A stretch of DNA of 64,000 bases from Aedoeadaptatus coli (lineage in GTDB: Bacteria > Bacillota > Clostridia > Tissierellales > Peptoniphilaceae): the NCBI RefSeq assembly GCF_900343085.1, contig NZ_OPYI01000011.1, positions 1-64,000 of the forward strand. Direction: 5' to 3'. Under the pieces are notes generated by a model. The model was not told where the DNA came from, made no database searches, and saw only the letters and a list, made by a program, of their open reading frames with translations. The stretch's first letter is position 1, and each line of letters begins with the position of its first letter. Made by a program: the position numbers and the translations under genes. This document shows positions 1 to 8,298 of the stretch, piece by piece.

Positions 1-128
1 TGCACTTGTTTGCCCTCCTTTATTATTTTGTGGTGATTTAATTTTAGGTGATAGGGAAAACAAGTGCTATCTTTTTGCACAAAAATATCCATTGAGGAGG
101 TTACTCCCCAACGGATATTATAGAGCCC

Positions 129-153
129 AAAAAAAGCCCCGAAGGGCTTTTTG
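129..153 (-). terminator. Bidirectional terminator after the second metQ
   Basis: Arms AAAGCCC and GGGCTTT flank a CGAA tetraloop, with an A run on one side and a T run on the other, so it can stop transcription from both directions. It lies just past the metQ stop and closes the metNIQQ operon. Upstream of it, positions 88-120 can form another hairpin (ATATCC/GGATAT outer stem, GGAG/CTCC inner stem) without a T run; its role is unknown. Confidence 0.8.
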
Positions 154-169
154 CTAAAGGAGGATCAGA

Positions 170-1048
170 TTACTTGCCGGGGCGATAGGCGGGATCCGCC
201 GTGTTGCCGGCATCGGGAATATCAAGTTCCCAAGCCATGAGCTGGGTCTTTTCGTACAAGCTGTCGTTTAATTTCTTGACTTCCGGGGTGCGGTAGTAGG
301 AAGCGACTTTCTTGTAGAGTTCGTTGTCTTTGTCTTCGGCCCGCGCCACCACGTAGTTAATGTAGGGGGCGGAGTTTTCGTTGACCGGTTCCATGAAAAT
401 GGCATCGTCTTTCGGAGAGAGGCCGGCGTCGATGGCGAGATTCGTGTTGATCACCGCCGCATCCACGTCGGGAAGGGTGCGGGCCACTTGGGCGGCATCC
501 AACTCGTCGATGGTGATGTTCTTCGGGTTTTCCACGATGTCCGCCTTGGTGGGGCTCACGCCCACGTCGTCTTTCAGTTTAATGAGGCCTGCGGCTTCCA
601 AAAGGAAGAGGGCCCGCCCGCCGTTGGTGGTGTCGTTGGGAATGGATACCTTGCCGCCTTGGGGCACATCTTTTAAATCCTTGATCTTATTCGAGTAAGC
701 ACCGATGGGGGAGATAAAGGTGCGTCCGATGGGGACGAGATCCGTGTTTTTCGACGCGTTGTAGGCGTCCAGGAAGGCCTTGTGTTGGAAGGCGTTCAGA
801 TCCACATCGCCGTTTACCAGTGCGTCGTTGGGGGTGTTGTAGTCGGAGAATTTGACGAATTCGATTTTAATGCCGTCTTTCGCCGCAAGCTCCGCGGCTT
901 TTTCCCACAGTCGTTGGTCGTCGCCGACGAGACCCAGTTTGACGGTTTTTTGTTGCGATGCATCCTCCGTTTTCCCGCAAGCGGTAGCGGTAAAGAGGAA
1001 GCAGGCGCATAAGAGAACGGCGGTCAGGGATTTAAAAATGTGTTTCAT
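170..1048 (-). CDS. metQ: MetQ-type methionine-binding lipoprotein, copy 1
   Basis: Substrate-binding lipoprotein of a MetNIQ ABC importer (NlpA family), tethered outside the membrane and delivering methionine or a related amino acid to MetI. A signal peptide ends in a lipobox-like ATAC with the lipidated cysteine at about residue 24. The body carries NlpA-family motifs GLVGDDQRLWEKA and NAFQHKAFLDAYN. The start was set at the ATG at 1048 because an upstream ATG at 1057 abuts the AAGGA ribosome site. It lies about 160 bases behind a second metQ in the same direction and is very similar to it through the body, so this is a tandem duplication. The intergenic stretch holds a GC-rich hairpin (GGCCGC/GCGGCC) without a T run and no T-box, so it is probably read through from the metN promoter. 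Different ligand preference for the two copies is possible but not shown. Confidence 0.9.
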   Translation of the reverse strand: MKHIFKSLTAVLLCACFLFTATACGKTEDASQQKTVKLGLVGDDQRLWEKAAELAAKDGIKIEFVKFSDYNTPNDALVNGDVDLNAFQHKAFLDAYNASKNTDLVPIGRTFISPIGAYSNKIKDLKDVPQGGKVSIPNDTTNGGRALFLLEAAGLIKLKDDVGVSPTKADIVENPKNITIDELDAAQVARTLPDVDAAVINTNLAIDAGLSPKDDAIFMEPVNENSAPYINYVVARAEDKDNELYKKVASYYRTPEVKKLNDSLYEKTQLMAWELDIPDAGNTADPAYRPGK

Positions 1049-1210
1049 TGGTATCATTCCTTTTCTAATTCAGATTTTTGGCCGAAGCCGACAGCGGGTG
1101 GTCAATTGAGCCCTTCACACCCGAGGCCGCCGGAGCGGCCGTCTCGCAAGCGGGTGGAGGGGTAGAGCATTCGCCCTTTCTTTTTCATCACAGACCTTCT
1201 TTCTTCAAAC

Positions 1211-2149
1211 TTATTTCGCGTCTTTCGCCTCGCCGTATTGGCCCAGATCTTTCAGATCCAATTTCCATGCGGCGTATTGGCTGCCTTTGTAAAGTTCTTG
1301 GAGAAGTTCGTCTACATTGTCTTGTTGGTAATAGCTTACGACTTTTTTGTACAGTTCGTTGTCCTTATCTTCTTCCCGAGCCACGACGTAGTTGATGTAG
1401 GGTGCGATGCTTTCGCCCATTTCTTCGACGAAGATCGTATCTTTTCTCGGATCCAATCCGGCGTCTACGGCCATGTTGCCGTTAATGACGGCGGCGTCCA
1501 CATCGGGAAGGGAGCGGGCCACTTGGGCGGCATCCAGTTCGTCGATTGTTACATTCTTCGGATTTTCCTTAATGTCTTTTACCGTGGGTACGAGGCCGGC
1601 GTCGTCTTTTAAGGTAATGACGCCCGCTTGCTCGAGCACGATCAGGGCGCGGCCGCCGTTGGTGGCGTCGTTGGGGATGGCGATTTTCGCGCCGTCTTTC
1701 AGTTCCTTTAAGTCCTTAATCTTGTCGGAGTAGACGCCGATGGGGGAGAGGTAGGTCATGCCGATGGGCACGAGGTTTTGCTTTTTCGCTTCGTTGTAAT
1801 CGTCTAAGAAGGCCTTGTGTTGGAAGGCGTTTAAGTCGATGTCGCCGTTTGCCAAAGCGTCGTTGGGGGTGTTGTAGTCGTTAAAGACCACGATGTCCAA
1901 AGTGACGCCGTCTTTTTCGGCATTTTCTTTGGCCTTTTCCCAGAGGCGTTGGTCGTCGCCGACGACGCCGATTTTTACGACTTGACCGTCTTTTTTCTCG
2001 TCGGTTTTTTGTGCGGCGGCGTTGTTTTTCGCAGCGTTGTTTTCGGCGGCATTGTCTTTCGCCGCGTTGTTTCCTCCGCCGGCGCATCCGGTGAGAACCA
2101 GGGCCGAGAGAAGGGCGATGGAGGTGACTTTCTTAAATAATTGCTTCAT
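1211..2149 (-). CDS. metQ: MetQ-type methionine-binding lipoprotein, copy 2
   Basis: Second NlpA/MetQ solute-binding lipoprotein, directly behind metI. The signal peptide ends in the lipobox LTGC with Cys22. A low-complexity linker rich in N, A and K (about residues 28-55) separates the lipid anchor from the binding domain, which shares GVVGDDQRLWEKA and AFQHKAFLDDYN with copy 1. That linker is absent from copy 1, so the two would project differently from the membrane. The start is supported by AAAGGAG six bases upstream. The length, 312 residues, is a little longer than usual for the family because of the linker. Confidence 0.92.
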   Translation of the reverse strand: MKQLFKKVTSIALLSALVLTGCAGGGNNAAKDNAAENNAAKNNAAAQKTDEKKDGQVVKIGVVGDDQRLWEKAKENAEKDGVTLDIVVFNDYNTPNDALANGDIDLNAFQHKAFLDDYNEAKKQNLVPIGMTYLSPIGVYSDKIKDLKELKDGAKIAIPNDATNGGRALIVLEQAGVITLKDDAGLVPTVKDIKENPKNVTIDELDAAQVARSLPDVDAAVINGNMAVDAGLDPRKDTIFVEEMGESIAPYINYVVAREEDKDNELYKKVVSYYQQDNVDELLQELYKGSQYAAWKLDLKDLGQYGEAKDAK

Positions 2150-2179
2150 GATGAGCTCCTTTCTTAAAGTGACTGTGCT

Positions 2180-2845
2180 CTAGTGTTGTACTTTCTTTAC
2201 CCACAGGTTAAAGATGCCCTGGGTAATAAATACCAAGATTAAAATGAGGACGGTGGAAACGATGATGATGTCGTTTTGGTAGCGGTTGTAGCCGCGGGTA
2301 ATGGCCAGGTTTCCAAGGCCCCCTGCGCCCACGGCGCCGGCCATGGCGGTGAGGCCGATGAGGCTGATGATGGTCATGGCGCTGGCCCGCAAGATGGCGG
2401 GAAGGCCTTCCTTTAAATAGACGCCGAAGACGATGTTCGCCGGGGAATCCCCCATGGATTTCGCCGCTTCGATGATGCCGCCGTCCACTTCGGCCAAGGC
2501 ATTTTCAATTTGCCGGGCGTAGAAGGGGGCGCTCCCTACGACGAGGGGCACGATGGCGGCGGTGTTGCCGATGGTGGTATGCACGATGGCGCGGGTTACG
2601 GGAGAGATGAGGGCCAATAATATAATGAAGGGAATGGAGCGGAAGATGTTGACCACTTTGTCCAAGACCCAATACACTTTTTGATTTTCCCACAGGCCGC
2701 CTTCTTGGGTGAGGGTCAGGGCCAGGCCGCCTAACATGCCGATGATGCCGGCGATAATCGAGGTGACCACGACCATGTAGATGGTGGCGCCGGTCTCCGT
2801 AATAAAGTCTTGCTTCGATGCGATGGCGTTGGCAAAAAAGTCCAT
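2180..2845 (-). CDS. metI: MetI methionine ABC transporter permease
   Basis: Membrane permease of the MetNIQ importer, 221 residues, with about five hydrophobic helices. The cytoplasmic coupling loop (EAAKSMGDSPANIVFGVYLKE, positions about 130-150) matches the EAA loop that docks onto the MetN ATPase. Its start codon overlaps the metN stop by one base (TAATG), so translation is coupled. The pairing with MetN carrying a C-terminal NIL domain and with MetQ lipoproteins makes a methionine-type importer the best reading; D-methionine or other amino acids are also carried by some family members. Confidence 0.93.
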   Translation of the reverse strand: MDFFANAIASKQDFITETGATIYMVVVTSIIAGIIGMLGGLALTLTQEGGLWENQKVYWVLDKVVNIFRSIPFIILLALISPVTRAIVHTTIGNTAAIVPLVVGSAPFYARQIENALAEVDGGIIEAAKSMGDSPANIVFGVYLKEGLPAILRASAMTIISLIGLTAMAGAVGAGGLGNLAITRGYNRYQNDIIIVSTVLILILVFITQGIFNLWVKKVQH

Positions 2846-3885
2846 TAAATCACCTCCTTATCGACGACGCGAAGGTCGACGTCTTGATCGATCATGTATT
2901 GCTTCGCCTGTTTAATGGCGTCGGGGGATCCTTCAAAGAGCACCACCAGATTGCCGAAGGGCACATCTTCCAAAAATTCGATGCTACCGGACAAAATATT
3001 GGTCTTCACGTGGAATTTCGTGAACACGTCGTTTAAGACCGGGTTCGTGGCCGAGGCACCGATGTAGCGCAGGTGGATGAGCTCGCTGGTGGGATCCTCG
3101 GCATTGAAGTAGCCGTGGTCCTTGAGCTTGTCGATGGTTTCGTCCCAGTGGCTCGCGGTATTTACGAACTGTTGTGTAATCTCCTCTTGGGGATTGGCGA
3201 AAATATCGATAAGGGAACCGGATTCCACCACCCGCCCCGATTCCATGACGGCGACTTTGTTGCAGATTTCCTTCACCGCCTGCATTTCGTGGGTGATGAG
3301 GACGATGGTTAAGTTCATCTCTTTGTTCAGTCGCTTCAACAGATGGAGAATCGACGTGGTGGTGCGGGGGTCCAGGGCCGAGGTGGCTTCGTCGCAGAGG
3401 AGAATCTTCGGATCATTGGCCAGGGCCCGGGCGATGGCCACCCGCTGCTTCTGTCCGCCGGAAAGTTCTCGGGGATAGCTGTGGGCCTTTTCTTCGATGC
3501 CCACCAGCCGCAAAAGATCCATGGCCTTTTTCTCTTTATCTGCATCGGAGAGCTTGCTGTCTTTCAGCGGGTAGAGCACATTGCCTAAAATGGTGCGTGC
3601 GTTCATGAGATTAAAGTGCTGGAAAATCATGCCGATTTTTTTGCGGCGCTGCCTCAGCTCCTTTACGGGAAGCTTGGTTAAGTCTTCGCCGTTTACGATG
3701 ACCTCCCCGGATGTGGGGGGCTGCAAGAGATTGATGGTGCGAACCAGGGTGGACTTCCCCGCCCCGGAGTAGCCGACGATGCCGAAGACATCGCCCTGCT
3801 CCACTTTAATGGACACATCGTCCACCGCCGTGAAGCGCTTGCGGTCTTTTTCGAAGACCACGGAAATATGTTTCAAGTCGATCAC
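2845..3885 (-). CDS. metN: MetN methionine ABC transporter ATPase
   Basis: ATP-binding subunit of the MetNIQ importer, 346 residues. It shows Walker A GYSGAGKST, the Q loop FQHFN, signature LSGGQKQR, Walker B ILLCDEATSALD and the switch histidine in ITHEM. The last ~90 residues form the NIL/ACT-like regulatory domain in which methionine binding inhibits transport in known homologues. It is the first gene of the operon, preceded by a T-box leader with a strong promoter, so the whole importer should be expressed when the cognate tRNA is uncharged. Confidence 0.94.
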   Translation of the reverse strand: MIDLKHISVVFEKDRKRFTAVDDVSIKVEQGDVFGIVGYSGAGKSTLVRTINLLQPPTSGEVIVNGEDLTKLPVKELRQRRKKIGMIFQHFNLMNARTILGNVLYPLKDSKLSDADKEKKAMDLLRLVGIEEKAHSYPRELSGGQKQRVAIARALANDPKILLCDEATSALDPRTTTSILHLLKRLNKEMNLTIVLITHEMQAVKEICNKVAVMESGRVVESGSLIDIFANPQEEITQQFVNTASHWDETIDKLKDHGYFNAEDPTSELIHLRYIGASATNPVLNDVFTKFHVKTNILSGSIEFLEDVPFGNLVVLFEGSPDAIKQAKQYMIDQDVDLRVVDKEVI

Positions 3886-3913
3886 GATGAACCTCCTCGT
3901 TCAAAATGAAAAT

Positions 3914-4171
3914 AAAAAAACGTCCTTCTTTCCGCATAGGAAAAAAGGACGATAGAAATCGTGTTACCACCTTTATTTATGTAAACCTCACGATTTACAC
4001 CTCAACGAGTACCATCATACTCCGGCGCTGTAACAGGCGCACCTGTAAGAATCTCGTATCGACCCTTAGAGTCAGAGGCCATGTTCACTCGAAAACCAAA
4101 ACGCTTCTCTCACCAAATGAAGCTTCTCTGTAGTTCGATCCCTTCGAGATACTCTCCTCGTCAAACTCGTT
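3914..4171 (-). promoter_or_regulatory. T-box leader of metNIQQ, probably methionine specific
   Basis: On the minus strand the antiterminator core AAGGTGGTAACACG (3960-3973) matches the conserved T-box, followed by a terminator with arms CGTCCTT/AAGGACG at 3921-3951 and a T run. Stem I landmarks AGTA and CAGAGAAG...GGTGAGAG are visible further upstream. The specifier region reads GTGAACATGGCCTCTGA. Counting from the lower helix (CCTC pairing with GAGG), the codon is ATG (4080-4082), which fits metNIQ. Shifting one base gives CAT (His), which cannot be fully excluded by eye. Uncharged tRNA should stabilise the antiterminator and turn the importer on. Confidence 0.88.
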
Positions 4172-4177
4172 GGCACA

Positions 4178-4207
4178 ATTCTAACAAGGACCTCCGCCAC
4201 TTGTCAA
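4178..4207 (-). promoter_or_regulatory. Promoter of the metNIQQ T-box transcript
   Basis: TTGACA (4202-4207) and TAGAAT (4178-4183) are separated by 18 bases on the minus strand, a near-consensus sigma-A promoter placing the transcript start just ahead of T-box stem I. Confidence 0.8.
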
Positions 4208-4216
4208 CCCCCTTTT

Positions 4217-4247
4217 TTGAACTTTCTTTGCATTTCTTTGGTACAAT
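4217..4247 (+). promoter_or_regulatory. Possible promoter of murB
   Basis: TTGAAC (4217-4222) and TACAAT (4242-4247) lie about 40 bases before the murB start. The 19-base spacer is longer than ideal. It is divergent from, and adjacent to, the metN promoter. Confidence 0.5.
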
Positions 4248-4283
4248 AGGTTTACAGAAATAAAAACAAAGGAGTTTAGATAC

Positions 4284-5171
4284 ATGGACGAATTGGTAAG
4301 AGAACACATCATCGAGCATTACCCCATGAAGGAAGTGACCAGTTTTCAAATCGGCGGACCCGTGGATTACTTTATCGAGCCCCGCACCGAGGAGGAGCTG
4401 CGCCGAGTGATCGCCGCGGTTCAAAGAGAAAACATGCCCTGGATGGTCATGGGCAAGGGCACGAATATGGTGGTGTCCGACAAGGGCATGCGGGGGGCTG
4501 TGATTCGCCTGGAAAATTATTTTTCCGATGTGAAGGTGGACGGCACGCGGGTCATCGCCCAAAGCGGCGCCTCGTTAAGAAAAGTGGCGGAAGCGGCCTG
4601 TGCGGCTTCCCTGGAAGGCCTGGAATTTGCCCACGGCATTCCCGGAGCCGTGGGCGGCGCCATGACCATGAATGCCGGTGCCTACGGCGGAGAAATGAAG
4701 GACGTGGTGGAATCGGTAAAGGTCATGCACCACGACGGCACCACGGAAGTGATCCCCGGAGATGAAATGGACTTTCGATACAGAAACAGCCGGGTCTACG
4801 ACGAAAAGCTCGTGGTTTTAGAAACCACCTTCGCATTAAAGCCGGGGGATATGGCGGCCATTCGAAGCCGCATGGACGAATTGTGGCAACGGCGCCTCTC
4901 GAAGCAGCCTCTGGAATATCCCTCGGCCGGAAGCACCTTTAAGCGCCCGGAAGGCTACTTCGCCGGGCAGCTCATCGACCAAGCGGGCCTGAGAGGCCTC
5001 AAACACGGCGGTGCCCAAGTGTCCGAAAAGCACTGCGGCTTCGTCATTAACTGCGGCGGCGCCACCTGCAAGGACGTGGTGGAATTGATCCGCACGGTGC
5101 AGGAAGCGGTGTACGAAAAACACGGCGTGGAACTGGAGACGGAAGTAAAAGTATTGGGAGAGACGGAATGA
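4284..5171 (+). CDS. murB: UDP-N-acetylenolpyruvoylglucosamine reductase MurB
   Basis: Flavoenzyme that reduces UDP-GlcNAc-enolpyruvate to UDP-N-acetylmuramate with NADPH, the second committed step of peptidoglycan precursor synthesis, in the cytoplasm. FAD-binding motifs MGKGTNMVVSD and HGIPGAVGGAMTMNAGAYGGE region (about residues 117-137) and the C-terminal catalytic segment SAGSTFKRPEG are present. The length of 295 residues is typical of the short Firmicute type. An AAAGGAG site precedes the ATG. Its end overlaps rapZ by four bases (ATGA), and the murB-rapZ-yvcK-whiA order is conserved in many Clostridia. Confidence 0.96.
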   Translation: MDELVREHIIEHYPMKEVTSFQIGGPVDYFIEPRTEEELRRVIAAVQRENMPWMVMGKGTNMVVSDKGMRGAVIRLENYFSDVKVDGTRVIAQSGASLRKVAEAACAASLEGLEFAHGIPGAVGGAMTMNAGAYGGEMKDVVESVKVMHHDGTTEVIPGDEMDFRYRNSRVYDEKLVVLETTFALKPGDMAAIRSRMDELWQRRLSKQPLEYPSAGSTFKRPEGYFAGQLIDQAGLRGLKHGGAQVSEKHCGFVINCGGATCKDVVELIRTVQEAVYEKHGVELETEVKVLGETE

Positions 5172-6004
5172 AACTTTTAGTTTTAACGGGCCTTTCCGGC
5201 GCCGGCAAGAGCCAGGCGCTCAAAGCGGCGGAGGATTTGGGCTACTACTGCGTGGACAATTTGCCGCCGGCCCTGTTTCCGAAGTTTATCGAAATGGTGG
5301 AAGAGGCTCAAATGCCTTTGGTGGCCTTGGTTTTAGATATACGAAGCGGCCTGTTTTTTAACGAGCTGGACGTTGCCATTCAAACCCTGGACAAAGAAGT
5401 GGATGATGTCACCGTGATCTATTTGGAGGCGGATCCCCACGTGCTCATTCAGCGCTTCAAGGAGCTGCGCCGCCCCCACCCCCTGAGCTCTTCCATCGCC
5501 AAGGGCATCGAAGAGGAAAAGCGGCGCATGGAGCCCCTCCGCGCCCGGGCGGATCACATTATTGACACGTCGAAGATGACCAATTATAATTTAAAAATTC
5601 GCCTGAAGAGCATTTTAATCGAGGAGCGGGGCAAGCTGGGCATCTCTGTGATCTCCTTCGGCTTCAAAAACGGCATTTTGGAAGAGGCGGATCTGGTATT
5701 CGACATGCGCTTTTTGCCCAATCCCTATTACGTCAGCGAACTGAAGGCGAAAAACGGCCTGAATCCCGAAACCCGGGACTACGTCTTCGGGAAGAAAAAG
5801 GCGGAGGACTTCGTCGCCTTTATCGTCAACTACATGAAGACCTTCGGCGACGATTACGTGGCGGAGGGGAAGGAGCATTTGACCATCGGCATCGGATGCA
5901 CCGGCGGCTTTCACCGCTCCGTGGCCATGACAGAAAGGCTGGGAGAGGCCCTGCGCGAGGCGGGCTACGGCGTCATCGTCGGCCACAGGGATTTAGGCGT
6001 GTAG
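5168..6004 (+). CDS. rapZ: RapZ/YvcJ-family nucleotide-binding protein
   Basis: P-loop protein of the RapZ (YvcJ) family, 278 residues, with Walker A GLSGAGKS near the N-terminus and the C-terminal motif GCTGGFHRSVAM characteristic of the family. In Enterobacteria RapZ is an RNase adaptor tuning glucosamine-6-phosphate synthase; in Firmicutes YvcJ binds and hydrolyses nucleotides and affects competence and envelope traits. It is translationally coupled to murB and followed two bases later by yvcK, a linkage consistent with envelope and carbon coordination. The exact role in this organism is inferred only. Confidence 0.93.
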   Translation: MKLLVLTGLSGAGKSQALKAAEDLGYYCVDNLPPALFPKFIEMVEEAQMPLVALVLDIRSGLFFNELDVAIQTLDKEVDDVTVIYLEADPHVLIQRFKELRRPHPLSSSIAKGIEEEKRRMEPLRARADHIIDTSKMTNYNLKIRLKSILIEERGKLGISVISFGFKNGILEEADLVFDMRFLPNPYYVSELKAKNGLNPETRDYVFGKKKAEDFVAFIVNYMKTFGDDYVAEGKEHLTIGIGCTGGFHRSVAMTERLGEALREAGYGVIVGHRDLGV

Positions 6005-6005
6005 C

Positions 6006-7016
6006 ATGAGCGATCCGAAATTTGTAGTGATCGGCGGCGGCACGGGCATCTCCGTCCTCTTGCGGGGGATGAAGCGCTTCAGCGACGACATTACGGCCAT
6101 CGTCACCATGGCCGACGACGGCGGGAGCAGCGGCATGCTCCGCAGGGATTACGGCATGCTTCCTCCGGGGGACGTGAGAAACTGTTTGGTGGCCCTCGCC
6201 AATGCGGAGCCGTCGCTGAAAAACCTCTTGCAGTACCGCTTTAAAGACGGGAATTTGAAAGATCAAAACATGGGCAATTTAATTATTACGGCCCTCACGG
6301 ATATTTACGGCGGCTTCGCCGAAGGGGTGAAGGAAGCGGCGGAAGTATTAAAAATCACCGGGCGCGTGCTTCCCGTGACGGAAGAATCCATCGCCCTTAT
6401 CGGCCATTACGCCGACGGGGCGAGCATTCGCGGCGAGAGTGCCATTCCCCGCTACGCCTACGAAAACGACGCGGCCATTACCTCCATCGAATTGGCACCG
6501 CGGGCGCCTCGTGCCAACGACGATTGCATCGAGGAAATTTTATCGGCGGATCTCTTGGTCCTCGGGCCTGGGAGCTTGTACACGTCCCTGATTCCCAATC
6601 TCCTCGTGCCGGAAGTGGCCCGGGCTCTGAACGAATCCCCCGCGCCCTTGGTTTACGTGGCCAATATGATGGAGCAGCGGGGCGAGACCGAGGGCATGGG
6701 CCTCATTGACCACCTGGACGCCTTAAAAGCTCACGGTCTTATGAGGCCGGTGACCTGCATTCTTGCAAACGATGCAAAAACGGATCCGGAGCTTTTCGAA
6801 AAGTACGCCCGCGAAGAAGGGGTGCAGCCCATTTATTTGTCGGACGAGGAGCGAAAAGTTCTCGCAACCCGCGGCGTCGACGTGGAGGAAGGGACCTTTA
6901 TGGCCACAGGAGGCGAGCTCATTCGCCACGACGGCCTCGCCGTGGCCCAACGACTTTTAAGCTTATGCGACCGTTATCGGGAAATCCATTGCAAGGAAAG
7001 AAGAACTGCTCTATAA
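6006..7016 (+). CDS. yvcK: YvcK/CofD-like gluconeogenesis factor
   Basis: YvcK family protein, 336 residues, beginning with VIGGGTGISVLLRGMKR and containing the CofD-like core motifs MADDGGSSGMLR, PPGDVRNCLVALA and GPGSLYTSLIPNLLV. In Bacillus it binds UDP-sugars and is required for growth on gluconeogenic carbon and for correct cell shape. It sits between rapZ and whiA in the canonical order. No obvious promoter lies ahead of it, so it is part of the murB transcript. Confidence 0.94.
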   Translation: MSDPKFVVIGGGTGISVLLRGMKRFSDDITAIVTMADDGGSSGMLRRDYGMLPPGDVRNCLVALANAEPSLKNLLQYRFKDGNLKDQNMGNLIITALTDIYGGFAEGVKEAAEVLKITGRVLPVTEESIALIGHYADGASIRGESAIPRYAYENDAAITSIELAPRAPRANDDCIEEILSADLLVLGPGSLYTSLIPNLLVPEVARALNESPAPLVYVANMMEQRGETEGMGLIDHLDALKAHGLMRPVTCILANDAKTDPELFEKYAREEGVQPIYLSDEERKVLATRGVDVEEGTFMATGGELIRHDGLAVAQRLLSLCDRYREIHCKERRTAL

Positions 7017-7043
7017 TAGAGAGGGAGTAGAATCGAGGAGACT

Positions 7044-7988
7044 GTGAGTTTTTCGAAAGATGTAAAAAATGAATTGGCCCGCGTGCCCATGGAAGACATG
7101 GCGATTCTTCACGCGGAGCTTGCAGCCTATGTGCGCACCTGCGGCGTGATTCGCCTGAGGGAAGGGCTGAAAATAGACCTTTCCTTCCACACGGAGAATG
7201 CCTCCGTGGCCCGGCGCATCCTGTCTGCCATTAAGCGGCTCTTCGGCAGCGACGTGGAAGTGGCGGCGACGCAGAACATGTATTTAAAGAAAAACAAACA
7301 GTACCGCATACGCATGACCGACGAAGGATCGGTTCGTTCTCTTCTTATGGATAGCGATTTCCTTCGTCCCGACAATGTTTTTCAAATGCACTATGCCGTG
7401 GATCCGGCCCTCCTTCGAGATGCACAGTCGATCCGCGCCTACATTCGCGCGTCCTTTTTAGGGGCGGGGTCCGTGACCAGTCCGTCGAAGAGGTATCACT
7501 TAGAGTTGATTTCTCACGACAAGACCCACGGCGACGATATAAACAAGTGGCTTTCGCGGGTAGGTTTTTCGGCCAAGGGCATTTACAGAAAAGACGACTA
7601 CATTCTTTACTTAAAAGAGGCGGAAAAAATTTCCGATCTTCTGGCATTTATGGGCGCGAGCCGCTCCGTATTGGAATTCGAATCCACCCGCGTGGTGAAA
7701 GATGTACGGAACAATGTGAACCGCCTGGTGAATTGCGAAACGGCCAATCTTTCCAAGACGGTCAACGCCGCGTCGAGGCAGATGCGGGACATCGAGCTGA
7801 TTCAAAAGACCGTGGGCCTTCAGGCTTTGGGCGAGGAGCTCATCCCCGTGGCCACCTGTCGCATGAACCATCCCGAGGCAAGTTTAGCGGAGATCGGCGA
7901 AATGATGGAACCGAAGATGTCGAGAAGCGGCGTGAATCACCGCCTGAAAAAAATACACGAGCTGGCGGAAAAGCTGAGAGGAGAATAA
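7044..7988 (+). CDS. whiA: WhiA sporulation/cell-division regulator
   Basis: DNA-binding protein with an N-terminal LAGLIDADG-like homing-endonuclease fold lacking nuclease activity and a C-terminal helix-turn-helix (about residues 265-310, with PEASLAEIGEMM and MSRSGVNHRLKKI). In Firmicutes it affects division and chromosome segregation. The gene starts with GTG at 7044, preceded by GAGGAG. 314 residues is the usual size. It is followed at one base by the HPr gene, as in Bacillus where crh occupies that place. Confidence 0.95.
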   Translation: MSFSKDVKNELARVPMEDMAILHAELAAYVRTCGVIRLREGLKIDLSFHTENASVARRILSAIKRLFGSDVEVAATQNMYLKKNKQYRIRMTDEGSVRSLLMDSDFLRPDNVFQMHYAVDPALLRDAQSIRAYIRASFLGAGSVTSPSKRYHLELISHDKTHGDDINKWLSRVGFSAKGIYRKDDYILYLKEAEKISDLLAFMGASRSVLEFESTRVVKDVRNNVNRLVNCETANLSKTVNAASRQMRDIELIQKTVGLQALGEELIPVATCRMNHPEASLAEIGEMMEPKMSRSGVNHRLKKIHELAEKLRGE

Positions 7989-7989
7989 A

Positions 7990-8250
7990 TTGAAAGAGTC
8001 CAAGGTAATACTTAAAAACAAAGAGGGTCTGCACGCCAGACCGGCGGCCATGTTCGTTCGGGCGGCCAATCAGTACGAATCGGACATTACGATTATTCGC
8101 GACGGCGAAGAGGTCAACGGCAAAAGCATTATCGGCATTATGAGCTTGGGTATTTTCTCGGGTCAAGAGATTATCCTGCGGGCCGAAGGCAAGGACGAGG
8201 ACGAGGCCGTCGAGGGCATGGTTGAATTTGTAGAAAATCAATTAAATTAA
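7990..8250 (+). CDS. ptsH: HPr phosphocarrier protein
   Basis: Small HPr-family protein of 86 residues. His15 in the GLHARPA motif is the site of PEP-dependent phosphorylation and Ser46 in NGKSIIGIMSLG is the HPr kinase site. Keeping His15 makes it a true HPr rather than Crh, which lacks that histidine but occupies this position in Bacillus. The start is TTG at 7990 with GAGAGGAG upstream. It would serve both sugar transport and carbon catabolite control. No PTS enzymes are in the window. Confidence 0.9.
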   Translation: MKESKVILKNKEGLHARPAAMFVRAANQYESDITIIRDGEEVNGKSIIGIMSLGIFSGQEIILRAEGKDEDEAVEGMVEFVENQLN

Positions 8251-8281
8251 AAGAGCTGGCCTTTTCGACAGCTCTTTTTTT
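8251..8281 (+). terminator. Terminator after the HPr gene
   Basis: AAGAGCTG and CAGCTCTT pair around a ten-base loop and run into a T stretch, ending the murB to ptsH operon immediately after the ptsH stop. Confidence 0.9.
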
Positions 8282-8298
8282 ATTTAGAGAGGACGACT

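Noticed and set aside
1102-1188. 28-codon frame between the two metQ genes
   Set aside because: Weak ribosome site and odd composition; probably chance in a GC-rich spacer, though a leader peptide cannot be excluded.
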